Positions 17,348 to 25,942 of a stretch of DNA of 64,000 nucleotides are shown here, in pieces. The DNA comes from Tenacibaculum agarivorans (GTDB lineage: Bacteria; Bacteroidota; Bacteroidia; Flavobacteriales; Flavobacteriaceae), in contig NZ_MSMP01000006.1 of the NCBI RefSeq assembly GCF_001936575.1, positions 1 through 64,000 of the forward strand, written 5' to 3'. The notes under the pieces are model-generated. The model made no database searches. It had not been told where the DNA came from and saw only the letters and a list, made by a program, of their open reading frames with translations. Made by a program: the position numbers and the translations under genes. The stretch's first letter is position 1. Every line of letters begins with the position of its first letter.

Positions 17348-18061
17348 ATGAAATATATTCTATCAATTTTAATACTTTGTTTTTGGAATTGCACCACTAA
17401 AGAAAGTATTCCTACGGGAGCAGAGATATTAGAAAAAAGTATTAAAGTTCATGATCCTAAACATAAATGGAACGCGTCAAATTTTGCTATTCGTGTTCAA
17501 GAGCCTCGAATAGGAAATCCGGTGCGATATTCTATCATTAAAATGAATAATAAAGACAAGTCTTTTGAATTAAAAAGAAATCGAGACGAGTTTATTTCTA
17601 AGCATATAGTCACTAATGATACTGCAAAAACTTTTTTGAATGGAAAGATAGAAACAGATACTACTTTAATCAAAAAATACCGATTAGAACCTAGAAGAAA
17701 TAAAAGGTATCAACGATTTTATCATGTATTATTGGGGTTACCGATGTCTTTACCAGCAGAAATAAGTGAAATAAACTCAGTAACTACAACTTTTTTTAAT
17801 AAAGAAGATTGTTATAAAATTTCTGTAACCCTCAATGAACCCTTATTTTCAAAATACTGGAATATATTTTTCTCAAAAGAAAATGACAGAATTTTAGGAG
17901 TAGAAATGATTTTCCCTGAAACCCCTAACAAAGGAGAGCGCCTAGTTTTCGAGGAAAAATGCATTATAGATGAAATGATGTTACCAAGAATAAGGCATTG
18001 GAAAGAATTAGACGACACCTATTCTGGGAGTGATATTTTATTAGAAATTATAGAGAAATAG
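17348..18061 (+). CDS. DUF6503-type lipoprotein
   Basis: A 237-residue lipoprotein; the ATG at 17348 places the signal peptide MKYILSILILCFWNC with the lipid Cys at about residue 15. The motif GAEILEKSIKVHDPKHKW matches the start of the gene at 51151-51861 (GQQLLEKAIAYHDPNGNW), and both share the FYHVLLGLPMSL / YYTYLYGLPMKL and FFSKEND / YFNPKTY segments, so they are distant paralogues. The family resembles LolA-like outer-membrane carrier folds, but its function is not established. No operon partner is clear; the next gene is convergent with a gap of only 8 bases. Confidence 0.72.
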   Translation: MKYILSILILCFWNCTTKESIPTGAEILEKSIKVHDPKHKWNASNFAIRVQEPRIGNPVRYSIIKMNNKDKSFELKRNRDEFISKHIVTNDTAKTFLNGKIETDTTLIKKYRLEPRRNKRYQRFYHVLLGLPMSLPAEISEINSVTTTFFNKEDCYKISVTLNEPLFSKYWNIFFSKENDRILGVEMIFPETPNKGERLVFEEKCIIDEMMLPRIRHWKELDDTYSGSDILLEIIEK

Positions 18062-18069
18062 TGATCGTC

Positions 18070-19131
18070 TTAACGTGTGGTCATATCTTCATAATTTCTA
18101 CGAACAAAATCTAAAGCATTTTCTAATACTTCTCCCATGTTTTTACTTCTTTTAAAAGAAATATCTTTAGTAAATTCATAGATCTGCATTTTTAGTTGTT
18201 CAATATTTTCGTCAGTAGAAACTTCATCATTTTTCATGCAAAACACCAGTTCATTAATTCTGTCTTCTGAAGATAAAATGCGTTTAGCAACTATAGATCG
18301 TTCCTCTAATTTGTATTGCTCAATAGAATTTTCTTGAAGCTTATCTCCTACTAGTTTTACCATTGGATAGTTCTCTTTAAAAAACTGTGGATAATACACT
18401 TTAAACTTTCCTTCAAAACATTGTTGATCAAAATCTATAGCTCTAATTTTATATACTACATGGTCAAAGTCGTGTGTAGGCACTATTACATAATTATAAG
18501 ATCGCATATCCCCTAGCAAACGAATCATACAACGCTCATTGAATTTTACAAACTCTTTGGCAATTTGAGATTTTTCTGGTTCAGAACAATTCGGTAATAT
18601 TTCTTTAATGAAAGTATCTCCAGGAATACCCGAAATGTGTTCTTCAATAAGAGTGTCTTTATACACTAAGAAGTTTAAGTTGTAAGGAGATAAAATATGT
18701 TCTAATTCTAAACCATATACACGTGAAGCATCTGTTTTTTTTACATAAAAATAAGTATAGTTATCATTTAAAATGTTTCTAACTTTTACACGAAATGGCT
18801 TTGAATTTCCAAACGTACAATAGTCGATAGCATCTACATTGAGAAATTTGATATTGTCTTCATTTCCATTAGAGTGCAAAATATTATATACTTTTTTCAG
18901 ACTTAAGTCAATTTCTTGTCTATCATATTCAGAAAAGTACACACGGATCCATAATGTATCTTCATCATTTTTATCGTAGACAGTTACTGCACCTTGAAAA
19001 CGGAGCAAGTCCTCATAAAAAATTGGGATCTTAATATTCCTACTATGTTCCGTTAGATAATCATTCAAAAAATGATTAATAGGAAAAGCAGGTTTTTTTT
19101 TAGACATTAATTTTTCTTGTGAGTGTTCCAT
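18070..19131 (-). CDS. Conserved hypothetical cytoplasmic protein
   Basis: A 353-residue soluble protein without signal peptide. I do not recognise a named family. A segment LGDMRSYNYVIVP followed about 20 residues later by IRAIDFDQQCFEG vaguely recalls the catalytic and DFD-type metal-binding loops of kinase-like folds, which is only a hint. A second ATG lies eight codons in (19107). It shares the minus strand with dprA upstream (gap 35 bases) and may be cotranscribed with it. Confidence 0.65.
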   Translation of the reverse strand: MEHSQEKLMSKKKPAFPINHFLNDYLTEHSRNIKIPIFYEDLLRFQGAVTVYDKNDEDTLWIRVYFSEYDRQEIDLSLKKVYNILHSNGNEDNIKFLNVDAIDYCTFGNSKPFRVKVRNILNDNYTYFYVKKTDASRVYGLELEHILSPYNLNFLVYKDTLIEEHISGIPGDTFIKEILPNCSEPEKSQIAKEFVKFNERCMIRLLGDMRSYNYVIVPTHDFDHVVYKIRAIDFDQQCFEGKFKVYYPQFFKENYPMVKLVGDKLQENSIEQYKLEERSIVAKRILSSEDRINELVFCMKNDEVSTDENIEQLKMQIYEFTKDISFKRSKNMGEVLENALDFVRRNYEDMTTR

Positions 19132-19166
19132 GTAGGTGGGCGTTTTTTCAAAAATAATCTTTTAAA

Positions 19167-20264
19167 CTATACCTCAAACATTTTTCCTGGTTTTGGTTTT
19201 ACAACTCCTTTCAATTCCATTTGAATTAGAATTGAGGATAATTGATATACAGGCAAATCACAATCAATGGCAATAACATCTAATAATTGTTGTCCGTTGG
19301 CAAGTAAATAATCATATATTTTTTGTTCTTTTTCATCCAAATCTATGAAAAGAGCAGTTTGTTTTACCGTTTTTTTCTCTTCTATATCCCAATTCAGCAT
19401 TTTTATAACATCATGAGCAGAGGTAAGCAAATGTGCTTGGTTGTTTTTAATTAAATTATTGCAACCTTTACTATAATAGTCTGTTACTTTACCTGGTAAT
19501 GCAAACACATCTCTATGATAAGAGTTAGCAATATCGGCAGTGACCAGTGCTCCTCCTTTTTCAGCAGATTCAACAATAATAGTTGCTTTTGACATACCTG
19601 CTACTATCCTATTCCGTTTTAAAAAATTTTCTCGCATAGGTTTTTCGTTGTGCCAAAATTCAGAGATCAATCCGCCATTATTAAGCACATCAGCAACGTG
19701 TTTTTTATGCCGTTTAGGATACAATTGATCTAAACCATTGGCAAACACTCCAATGGTTTGCAAATTATTTTCTATAGCAGCTTTATGTGCGCAAATATCT
19801 ACCCCATAGGCAAAACCACTAATAATAAGTGGATCATGTTCTGCAATTTCGGAAATAAATTGAGTACAGAAATCACGACCATAATTTGTCATGTTTCTTG
19901 TACCAACAATAGAAATTATTTTTTCAGTATTCCAATCTAACTTTCCATCATAAAAAATAAGAATAGGAGCATCAATACAATGTTGAAGCTTTTTAGGATA
20001 GTTTACATCTAAGAAATAAGAATATTGAACATTGTTTTTAAATATATATTCTAATTCTTTTTCAGCGTGTTTCAGATACAATGGATTTAGTAGTTCTTTA
20101 ATAATCAAATCACCAACACCATCTAGTTTTTGAAGTGTAGATTTTTTCTCTTTAAAAATTTGAGAAGCAGTACCAAAATGTCTGATTAATTTTTTGGCAG
20201 TTATATCGCCAATTTTAGGTGTAGCCTGTAAACGAAGTACGGCTAATAATTCTTTTTCTAGCAT
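19167..20264 (-). CDS. dprA: DNA-processing protein DprA (Smf)
   Basis: A 365-residue DprA. It binds incoming single-stranded DNA and loads RecA during transformation. An N-terminal helix-hairpin-helix-like region is followed by the Rossmann-fold core with ISIVGTRNMTNYG, IISGFAYGVD, VFANGLDQLYP, SEFWHNEKP, FLKRNRIVAG and ALPGKVTDYYSKGCNNLI. A C-terminal winged-helix DML1-like domain covers the last 60 residues. I chose the ATG at 20262-20264, since an upstream frame only adds MLILRKKKI. All core motifs are intact, so natural competence is possible, although DprA alone does not prove it. Confidence 0.95.
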   Translation of the reverse strand: MLEKELLAVLRLQATPKIGDITAKKLIRHFGTASQIFKEKKSTLQKLDGVGDLIIKELLNPLYLKHAEKELEYIFKNNVQYSYFLDVNYPKKLQHCIDAPILIFYDGKLDWNTEKIISIVGTRNMTNYGRDFCTQFISEIAEHDPLIISGFAYGVDICAHKAAIENNLQTIGVFANGLDQLYPKRHKKHVADVLNNGGLISEFWHNEKPMRENFLKRNRIVAGMSKATIIVESAEKGGALVTADIANSYHRDVFALPGKVTDYYSKGCNNLIKNNQAHLLTSAHDVIKMLNWDIEEKKTVKQTALFIDLDEKEQKIYDYLLANGQQLLDVIAIDCDLPVYQLSSILIQMELKGVVKPKPGKMFEV

Positions 20265-20350
20265 AATTTTTTTCTTTCTTAAGATGAGCAATTTAAAGGA
20301 TAAATCCTTTAGAGATGGTAAATATAGTTTTTTTAAACCAACAAAAAATG

Positions 20351-20358
20351 TAATTTTG
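20351..20358 (+). promoter_or_regulatory. -7 promoter box close to the HU-SPOR start
   Basis: TAATTTTG fits TAnnTTTG and ends five bases before the ATG at 20364. Transcription would then start at or very near the start codon, so the mRNA may be leaderless. Confidence 0.45.
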
Positions 20359-20363
20359 TATTT

Positions 20364-21281
20364 ATGATGTTAAGCAGCTACATAAAGGAATTATTATATA
20401 GATATGATTGTGTTATTGTGCCAAACTTTGGTGGTTTTGTAACTAACACTACACATACACAGTTGATAGACGGTACTTTTTATCCACCTAGCAAGCAAAT
20501 TTCTTTTAATGCACAACTTACTCATAACGATGGTTTATTAGCTAATGAAATAGCTTCTGCTTTAAAAATTTCATTTGAAGAAGCGGTTCAACAAATAGTG
20601 AATACTGTTTCTGATTGGAAAGCAACATTAAATTCTGAAAGTATAGTACTTGAAGAAGTTGGTACATTAGCTTTAAATGAAGAAAAGCAGATTACTTTTG
20701 AACCTAAAACAAGCACTAATTTTTTAACAAGTTCTTTCGGGCTTTCTCCAGTTGCTTCATCAATTATTGAGAGAAACCAAGAAGTGATTGCACTTTATCC
20801 AGAACAAGAGGTTGAAAACGAATTAGTAACTTCAACTAAAGAAGTAGTTAAAAAACCATTTGCTTTCACAAAATATGCAGCAGCAGCGGCAGTTTTACTT
20901 GTTGGTGCTTTTGGTGTAAATCAATTTGTGAATCAAAATACTGCATTTAGTTCTGCTAATGAACAAAAATTAGTAGAAGAGAAGATACAAAAAGCGACAT
21001 TCATAATTGATGACGAGTTACCTGCAATAAACTTAAATATTGCTAAAGAAACTCCTCAAGAAGTATTCATTATAGCTGGAGCTTTTCAATTGGAAAAAAA
21101 TGCCAATAAGAAAATAGCAAAACTTAAGAAAAAAGGTTATGATGCTAAAGTTATTGGTAAAAATAAATGGGGCTTAACACAAGTATCTGTTGGAAGTTAT
21201 TCATCTAAAGAAGAAGCACTAGAAGTTATTGATGCTGTTCGAGAAGACATTGGGACTGATGCTTGGATTTTAGTGAAATAA
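20364..21281 (+). CDS. HU-CCDC81-like and SPOR domain membrane protein
   Basis: A 305-residue protein of a type specific to Bacteroidota. The first 115 or so residues form an HU/CCDC81-like DNA-binding-type domain (YIKELLYRYDCVIVPNFGGF at 6-25). One transmembrane helix at about 169-189 follows, and the last 75 residues form a SPOR domain (VFIIAGAF... TQVSVGSYSSKEEALEVI), which binds glycan strands of septal peptidoglycan. It probably sits in the inner membrane with SPOR in the periplasm and the HU-like part in the cytoplasm, linking division-site cell wall to DNA or another ligand. Two ATG codons stand in a row at 20364 and 20367. Confidence 0.88.
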   Translation: MMLSSYIKELLYRYDCVIVPNFGGFVTNTTHTQLIDGTFYPPSKQISFNAQLTHNDGLLANEIASALKISFEEAVQQIVNTVSDWKATLNSESIVLEEVGTLALNEEKQITFEPKTSTNFLTSSFGLSPVASSIIERNQEVIALYPEQEVENELVTSTKEVVKKPFAFTKYAAAAAVLLVGAFGVNQFVNQNTAFSSANEQKLVEEKIQKATFIIDDELPAINLNIAKETPQEVFIIAGAFQLEKNANKKIAKLKKKGYDAKVIGKNKWGLTQVSVGSYSSKEEALEVIDAVREDIGTDAWILVK

Positions 21282-21319
21282 TTATACTTCTCATTAAAAC
21301 ACCTTTGAAAGGGTTTGCC

Positions 21320-21327
21320 TATCTTTG
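21320..21327 (+). promoter_or_regulatory. -7 promoter box of the thioesterase gene
   Basis: TATCTTTG, identical to the box before mfd, lies 15 bases before the ATG at 21343. Confidence 0.5.
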
Positions 21328-21342
21328 CGGCAAATTTTTTAG

Positions 21343-21855
21343 ATGGAAACAAAAACACCTAGAGAGTCGTTAACCGTACTTACAGACTTAGTTTTACCTG
21401 GAGAAACAAATTATTTAGATAATCTTTTTGGTGGTGAATTATTAGCAAGAATGGATAGAGCTTGTAGTATCGCTGCTAGACGTCATTCTAGAAGAATAGT
21501 GGTTACTGCATCTGTAAACCATGTCGCTTTCTCTAAGTCGGTTCCTGTAGGTAGTGTAGTTACCGTTGAGGCTAAAGTGTCTAGGGCGTTTACATCATCT
21601 ATGGAAGTTTTTGTTGATGTTTGGATTGAAGATCGTCAATCTGGAGAACGTACTAAAGTAAACGAAGGTATTTATACATTTGTTGCTGTTGATGAAACAG
21701 GTAAGCCAGTGCCAATTCCTAAAATTCAACCAGAAACTGAATTAGAAAAGGAGCGTTATGACGGAGCACTTCGTAGAAAGCAATTAAGCTTAATTTTAGG
21801 AGGGAGAATGAAGCCTAAAGATGCAACAGAACTTAAAGCCTTGTTTTTGGATTAA
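21343..21855 (+). CDS. Acyl-CoA thioesterase, hotdog fold (YciA/BACH type)
   Basis: A 170-residue hotdog-fold thioesterase that hydrolyses acyl-CoA esters in the cytoplasm. The single hotdog domain covers about residues 8-130. The active-site region NYLDNLFGGELLARMDRACS (near 22-41) and TASVNHVAFSKSVPVGSVV match the YciA/cytosolic acyl-CoA hydrolase group. A short basic tail follows. It is probably monocistronic, with its own -7 box and a weak TCCTTT/AAAGGA hairpin after the stop. Chain-length preference cannot be judged. Confidence 0.92.
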   Translation: METKTPRESLTVLTDLVLPGETNYLDNLFGGELLARMDRACSIAARRHSRRIVVTASVNHVAFSKSVPVGSVVTVEAKVSRAFTSSMEVFVDVWIEDRQSGERTKVNEGIYTFVAVDETGKPVPIPKIQPETELEKERYDGALRRKQLSLILGGRMKPKDATELKALFLD

Positions 21856-22168
21856 AATCCTTTAAAAGGACTTTATTTTACTTTCTGATCAAAATTATTT
21901 AGATAATAAAACAATTATTTTGATGTTTTTAACTCAAATAACTTGGGAGATAAAATTTAAAAATTAGCAAAATATCTTGTTTTTTTTATCAATTTTTCGA
22001 TCATATATATCGTATTTTGATAAGTGTATAAATTCACACTATTTCTTCTTTAAAATGATAGCTATAAACCTTGTAAATTAAGGAAAACCTTTTCGTTTTT
22101 ATTTTAATAAACATTTGAAAATAAGAATTTTATATGTTAAGTTTAGGGTACAACTTTAACTCTAAAAA
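21856..22168. other. Non-coding spacer of 313 bases
   Basis: Very AT-rich. It begins with a weak hairpin (21858-21870, TCCTTT/AAAGGA) that may end the thioesterase transcript. The rest should hold the promoter and a leader for the gene at 22169; I find no clear box, RNA gene or repeat. Confidence 0.5.
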
Positions 22169-22795
22169 ATGGCATTAGTAAAACAAACAGAAGGTAAAGG
22201 TTCTCATACCTTAGTAACATTTACGGTAGAAAATCACGCAGTATCTAATGAATCTGAAGTAGTATTATTAGGAGATTTTAATAATTGGGAAACTTCAGAT
22301 AAAGCGTATCAATTGAAAAAGGATGGTGATGTGTATGTAACAAGCCTAAAACTTAAAAATGGAAAACGTTATGAATTTAGATATTTGAGCAAAGGAGAGG
22401 TATGGTTTAATGATAATGCAGCTGACGATTATGTTCCTTCACCATATTATGGTATAGACAATAGCGTAGTTGATTTAAGTACGGTTGTTGTTAAAAAGAA
22501 AGAAGTAAAGAAAACAACAAAAAAAACTGCTACCATAAAGAAGAAAGGAAATGATTTAAAAAAGATAGAAGGTATTGGTCCTAAAATAGCATCTGTTTTA
22601 GCAGAAAAAGGAATAGATACCTTTGAAAAACTTAGTGAAGCATCTGTAGATAAAATTGTAGAGATTTTGAAAGATGCTGGAACTCGTTTCTCGATGCACA
22701 AACCTAATTCTTGGCCAAAACAAGCTAAGTTAGCTTTTGAAGAGAAGTGGGATAAATTAAAGAAGCTTCAAGACACTCTTAAAGGAGGAAAATAG
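22169..22795 (+). CDS. CBM48/AMPK-like glycogen-binding domain fused to a helix-hairpin-helix domain
   Basis: A 208-residue cytoplasmic protein of unusual make-up. Residues 10-100 look like an isoamylase-N/CBM48 (AMPK-beta-like) domain: VVLLGDFNNWE, YVTSLKLKNGKRYEFRYL and VWFNDNAADDYVPSPYYG. A Lys/Thr linker (about 108-130) follows. Residues 130-200 are a HhH_5-like domain with DLKKIEGIGPKIASVLAEKG, of the type found in DUF4332 and ribosomal-protein-like modules that bind DNA or protein. Glycogen or starch binding is inferred from fold only; no enzyme activity is expected. The gene is single and ends at a hairpin terminator. Confidence 0.82.
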   Translation: MALVKQTEGKGSHTLVTFTVENHAVSNESEVVLLGDFNNWETSDKAYQLKKDGDVYVTSLKLKNGKRYEFRYLSKGEVWFNDNAADDYVPSPYYGIDNSVVDLSTVVVKKKEVKKTTKKTATIKKKGNDLKKIEGIGPKIASVLAEKGIDTFEKLSEASVDKIVEILKDAGTRFSMHKPNSWPKQAKLAFEEKWDKLKKLQDTLKGGK

Positions 22796-22815
22796 TAGTA
22801 ATAAAAATATCAAAA

Positions 22816-22869
22816 TGCTGTTTAAAAAGTGTCATTCTGAGCCTTTCAAAGGTCACTTTTTAAACAGCA
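22816..22869. terminator. Bidirectional hairpin terminator built on a dispersed repeat
   Basis: Perfect 16-bp arms TGCTGTTTAAAAAGTG (22816-22831) and its complement (22854-22869). The 22-base loop contains GTCATTCTGAGC, a word typical of flavobacterial dispersed repeats. It lies between convergent genes and can end both transcripts. Confidence 0.8.
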
Positions 22870-22893
22870 ATAGATAGACACGTATGGAAAAAG

Positions 22894-23955
22894 TTATATG
22901 CTTTTCTTCTTTCGTTTTTTATTGTGAATTTCATCAATATCACCATTTTCTGAAAGCATGATAGCTACAGCTCTCGTCTTTTCAAATTGAGAAAACACAA
23001 TAATCATAATTACAGTAATTGGAACTGAGAGTACCATACCAGTAATTCCCCATATTTTTCCCCAAACGGATAAGGCTAAAATGGTTACCAACGGACTTAA
23101 GTTTAGTGATTTACCAAATAGTCTAGGTTCTATAACATTTCCTACTACTACCTGAATAGCACCAACAGCTGCAGCAATGATTAAGAAAGGAGTAAATTCA
23201 CCAAACTGTAATAAGCTAAAAATAGCAGGGAATAAGGTTCCTATTAATGATCCAATGGTTGGTATATAATTCAATAAAAAGATTAAAAAAGCCCAAAATG
23301 GAGCACTATCTACACCAACAAAAAAGAGCACAAAATAGCTAAGAATTCCAGTGAGCAAACTTACATAAGTTTTTAGTCGAATATAATCTGAAATAGAATC
23401 TTCAATTTTCTCAAGCATCATTTGAATACTTTCATAATTAGATCCTTTACTAAGAATCATAAATAGTTTTTTAACAAAACTACGTTCTTCTAAAAATAGA
23501 AATAATGCGTAAATGATAATCATAAACGTATCTCCAAGTAAACCACTAACACCATTTGCAACGTCTCCTAATACCGATCCATAATTAAAATCACCAACTA
23601 CAGATTTTATAGAAGTCATAATATCTACATTCAGATAATTACCCAAATCCGTTATAATTCGTTCAATATTAGGTTCATATTTAGAATAAGACTCCGTAAC
23701 TGTAGTAATACTATTGGTTATAATTTCAGAAACAAAACCAAAAGCAAGTATAATTATTGAAAATACAATAATGTTACTTAACCATTTAGGAATGAACTTT
23801 TCAGCAAAAGGTATTTTATAAATTACTTTTCTGACTTCTCTGGTAAAGAACCAAAAAATTAAGGCAAAAAGAAATGGAATTAAGATACCTTTACCAATAA
23901 CTAACACAGCTATAATAGCTGTAGTAAGAATTATAAAATTTGCAGCTTTGTTCAT
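22894..23955 (-). CDS. AI-2E family transporter (PerM/YdiK type)
   Basis: A 353-residue inner-membrane protein with about seven to eight hydrophobic segments. The C-terminal half has the family signature: FLLNYIPTIGSLIGTLFPA, VGNVIEPRLFGKSLNLSP and SVWGKIWGITGMVLSVPI. Members export diverse small molecules or act as Na+/H+ antiporters; AI-2 export is shown only for a few. Its ATG overlaps the stop of the EnvC-like gene (TAATG), so it is translationally coupled as the last gene of an operon running from about 29.6 kb. Confidence 0.9.
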   Translation of the reverse strand: MNKAANFIILTTAIIAVLVIGKGILIPFLFALIFWFFTREVRKVIYKIPFAEKFIPKWLSNIIVFSIIILAFGFVSEIITNSITTVTESYSKYEPNIERIITDLGNYLNVDIMTSIKSVVGDFNYGSVLGDVANGVSGLLGDTFMIIIYALFLFLEERSFVKKLFMILSKGSNYESIQMMLEKIEDSISDYIRLKTYVSLLTGILSYFVLFFVGVDSAPFWAFLIFLLNYIPTIGSLIGTLFPAIFSLLQFGEFTPFLIIAAAVGAIQVVVGNVIEPRLFGKSLNLSPLVTILALSVWGKIWGITGMVLSVPITVIMIIVFSQFEKTRAVAIMLSENGDIDEIHNKKRKKKSI

Positions 23956-25163
23956 TAGTTTGCTCTAATCCAATGAGATGGATTTAATCTGTTAGTGTTT
24001 TTGAAAAGTACAAAAACCAAATCAGTTTTACCAGTAATTTTATCAGTAAAAATTTTACCTAAGGCAGTACCGGTTTTAACTGTTTGTCCTTTTTTTACAA
24101 ATACTTGTCTAAGATTAGAGTAGGTAGTAATATAATCTCCATGCTGTACCATAACACTTCTTCGCCCTTTTTCAGACTTGGCTATACTTAATACTTTACC
24201 ATTAAAGACACTTTTTGCATCGTCTCCTTCTTTACCTCGGATGTGAAGTCCTGTACTATTTATGGTTATTGATTTAAATGTAGGGTGGGGTTGAACGCCG
24301 AATTTACGAGTTATTACACCATCTAAAGGCCAAGGTAAACTCCCTTTATTTTGTTCGAAATTTGCTTTTAATGCCTTTTCAGCTTTAGTAAGTAAAAGTT
24401 CTCCTTTTTTGGCTTTTCCTTTTTTACCTTTATTAGCTTTAGCAATAGCTTCTCGTATAATTTTATCTATTTTTTTAGCTAAAGCTTTTTCTTCTCTTAT
24501 TTTTTTATTGAGTTGTTGCTTGTACTTATTTTCTTGTTGTTTGATCTTAGTAACTAAAGATTCTTGTTCATCTTTTTCATTTTCAATTCTTTTCTTTTGG
24601 GTTTGTTCAGTATTAATCAGAATTTTCTTTTGATTCTTTTTCTTTGTTAATGAATCATTCAATCGCTCAATTTCCTTTGTTTTAGCTTCAATTTTTAAGG
24701 CTTGCTTTTTTCTGAAGTCTTTATACTGCTCAATATATTTTATTCTCTTATATGCTTGTAAAAAATTCTTAGAAGAAAGTAAGAACATGGTTTTACTTTG
24801 CTGCGATTTACTCTTATATGATTTATAAACCATATCTCCGTAATCCGCTTTTAAATTAGCAAGTTCAATGTTATTGGCGTCTATAACTTTTTCATTCTGT
24901 TTGATTTCTTTATTCAATTCTTCTGTCTCAAGTTGAATGGTTTGAATCAAAAGTTCTCTAACTGTAATTTTTTGACTTAAATCTTTTAAGTCATCTAAAG
25001 CATTACTTTTTTCTTTTTTAGTCTCAAATAATAATGAGTTGATCTTTTTTATCTCCTTGTTGATTTTTTTACGTCGTTTTTCAAGCACTCTTCTAGATTG
25101 TGCATAACTAGAAGCGTCTATACATAAAAAACCTAAAATAAGTATGTAAAAAAGCTTTTTCAC
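23955..25163 (-). CDS. EnvC-like murein hydrolase activator with degenerate LytM domain
   Basis: A 402-residue exported protein: signal peptide, long Lys/Glu-rich coiled coil at about 20-250, and a C-terminal LytM/M23 domain at about 285-400. The M23 metal site looks lost: the usual YAHL histidine is replaced in TTYSNL, and the HxxxD motif is absent from STGLHIRGKEG. This is typical of EnvC/NlpD-type proteins, which activate amidases instead of cutting peptidoglycan themselves. It starts with GTG, whose G is shared with the TAG stop of the DUF4292 gene. It probably acts in daughter-cell separation in the periplasm. Confidence 0.88.
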   Translation of the reverse strand: MKKLFYILILGFLCIDASSYAQSRRVLEKRRKKINKEIKKINSLLFETKKEKSNALDDLKDLSQKITVRELLIQTIQLETEELNKEIKQNEKVIDANNIELANLKADYGDMVYKSYKSKSQQSKTMFLLSSKNFLQAYKRIKYIEQYKDFRKKQALKIEAKTKEIERLNDSLTKKKNQKKILINTEQTQKKRIENEKDEQESLVTKIKQQENKYKQQLNKKIREEKALAKKIDKIIREAIAKANKGKKGKAKKGELLLTKAEKALKANFEQNKGSLPWPLDGVITRKFGVQPHPTFKSITINSTGLHIRGKEGDDAKSVFNGKVLSIAKSEKGRRSVMVQHGDYITTYSNLRQVFVKKGQTVKTGTALGKIFTDKITGKTDLVFVLFKNTNRLNPSHWIRAN

Positions 25164-25942
25164 TATAGTTTAATTTCTTTATATCCAGATGGAATTTTAA
25201 ATGGCATTTGTAAATCACTATTAAATGTAATAGATCTAACACCAATATCAATTTTGGTGAATTTAGTATTCTCTTTAGCTTGTATAGATATTTTCTCAGG
25301 AAATAATAGATCTTGTTTGGTAATGTAATTTCCATAGTTTATATCTAATCGTTGGGCCTTTATTTCATTAATTAAATATTGTTTTTCAAGCTTAAAGTGA
25401 ACAGGATTTATATGGTAAAATATATCAAATAAATCAGGTTGATTTTTAGGATACATTTGATAGTTTGTATCCGAAATTTCAACTTTCTGCTTTGTTTCTT
25501 TTAGATTAAGAACGGCTTGACCGAGTAACATATTTTGAAGTTGATTGAAATTAACATCAAAACCTAAGAGTTCTTTCAACATGGAAAAATCACCTTCAAA
25601 ATAATTTCTTTTGTATGGCGAATAAAAACTAACTTTTTCAGGAGTAATCTTAGCCTTAAAAACAGTAATTAATTTAGTGCCCTTAAGCCAAATTACTTCA
25701 TCTTTTTTGATTTTCATTTTTACTGAAAACCCAATATTTTCTTTATTATCCTTGTAGTTTACTCTAAGTTTTGCATCAATCGTATTACCATTAAAATCCG
25801 CAGCAGTATGTTTTTTCACTACCTTTCTGGAAGAAAGCTTTGTTAATGCAGTGGAATTACCTGAAGCTATATTTTTAGATGACTTACAAGATGTTACTAA
25901 GGCAATTGAAAATAGTAAAAAAGCACCAAAGACTTTTCTCAT
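25163..25942 (-). CDS. DUF4292 lipoprotein (LolA/LolB-like fold family)
   Basis: A 259-residue lipoprotein with lipobox LVTSC (Cys near residue 19). The body matches the DUF4292 family, found in Bacteroidota and usually encoded next to a TPR protein and an EnvC-like protein, as here. The family has a LolA/LolB-type half-barrel fold and may handle lipids or lipoproteins between membranes, which is not proven. It overlaps the TPR gene by four bases (ATGA) and the EnvC gene by one base, so the trio is translationally coupled. Confidence 0.85.
   Translation of the reverse strand: MRKVFGAFLLFSIALVTSCKSSKNIASGNSTALTKLSSRKVVKKHTAADFNGNTIDAKLRVNYKDNKENIGFSVKMKIKKDEVIWLKGTKLITVFKAKITPEKVSFYSPYKRNYFEGDFSMLKELLGFDVNFNQLQNMLLGQAVLNLKETKQKVEISDTNYQMYPKNQPDLFDIFYHINPVHFKLEKQYLINEIKAQRLDINYGNYITKQDLLFPEKISIQAKENTKFTKIDIGVRSITFNSDLQMPFKIPSGYKEIKL

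Noticed and set aside
22894..23955. Quorum-sensing AI-2 exporter
   Set aside because: The AI-2E family name covers many transporters, and no luxS or other AI-2 gene is in the window.
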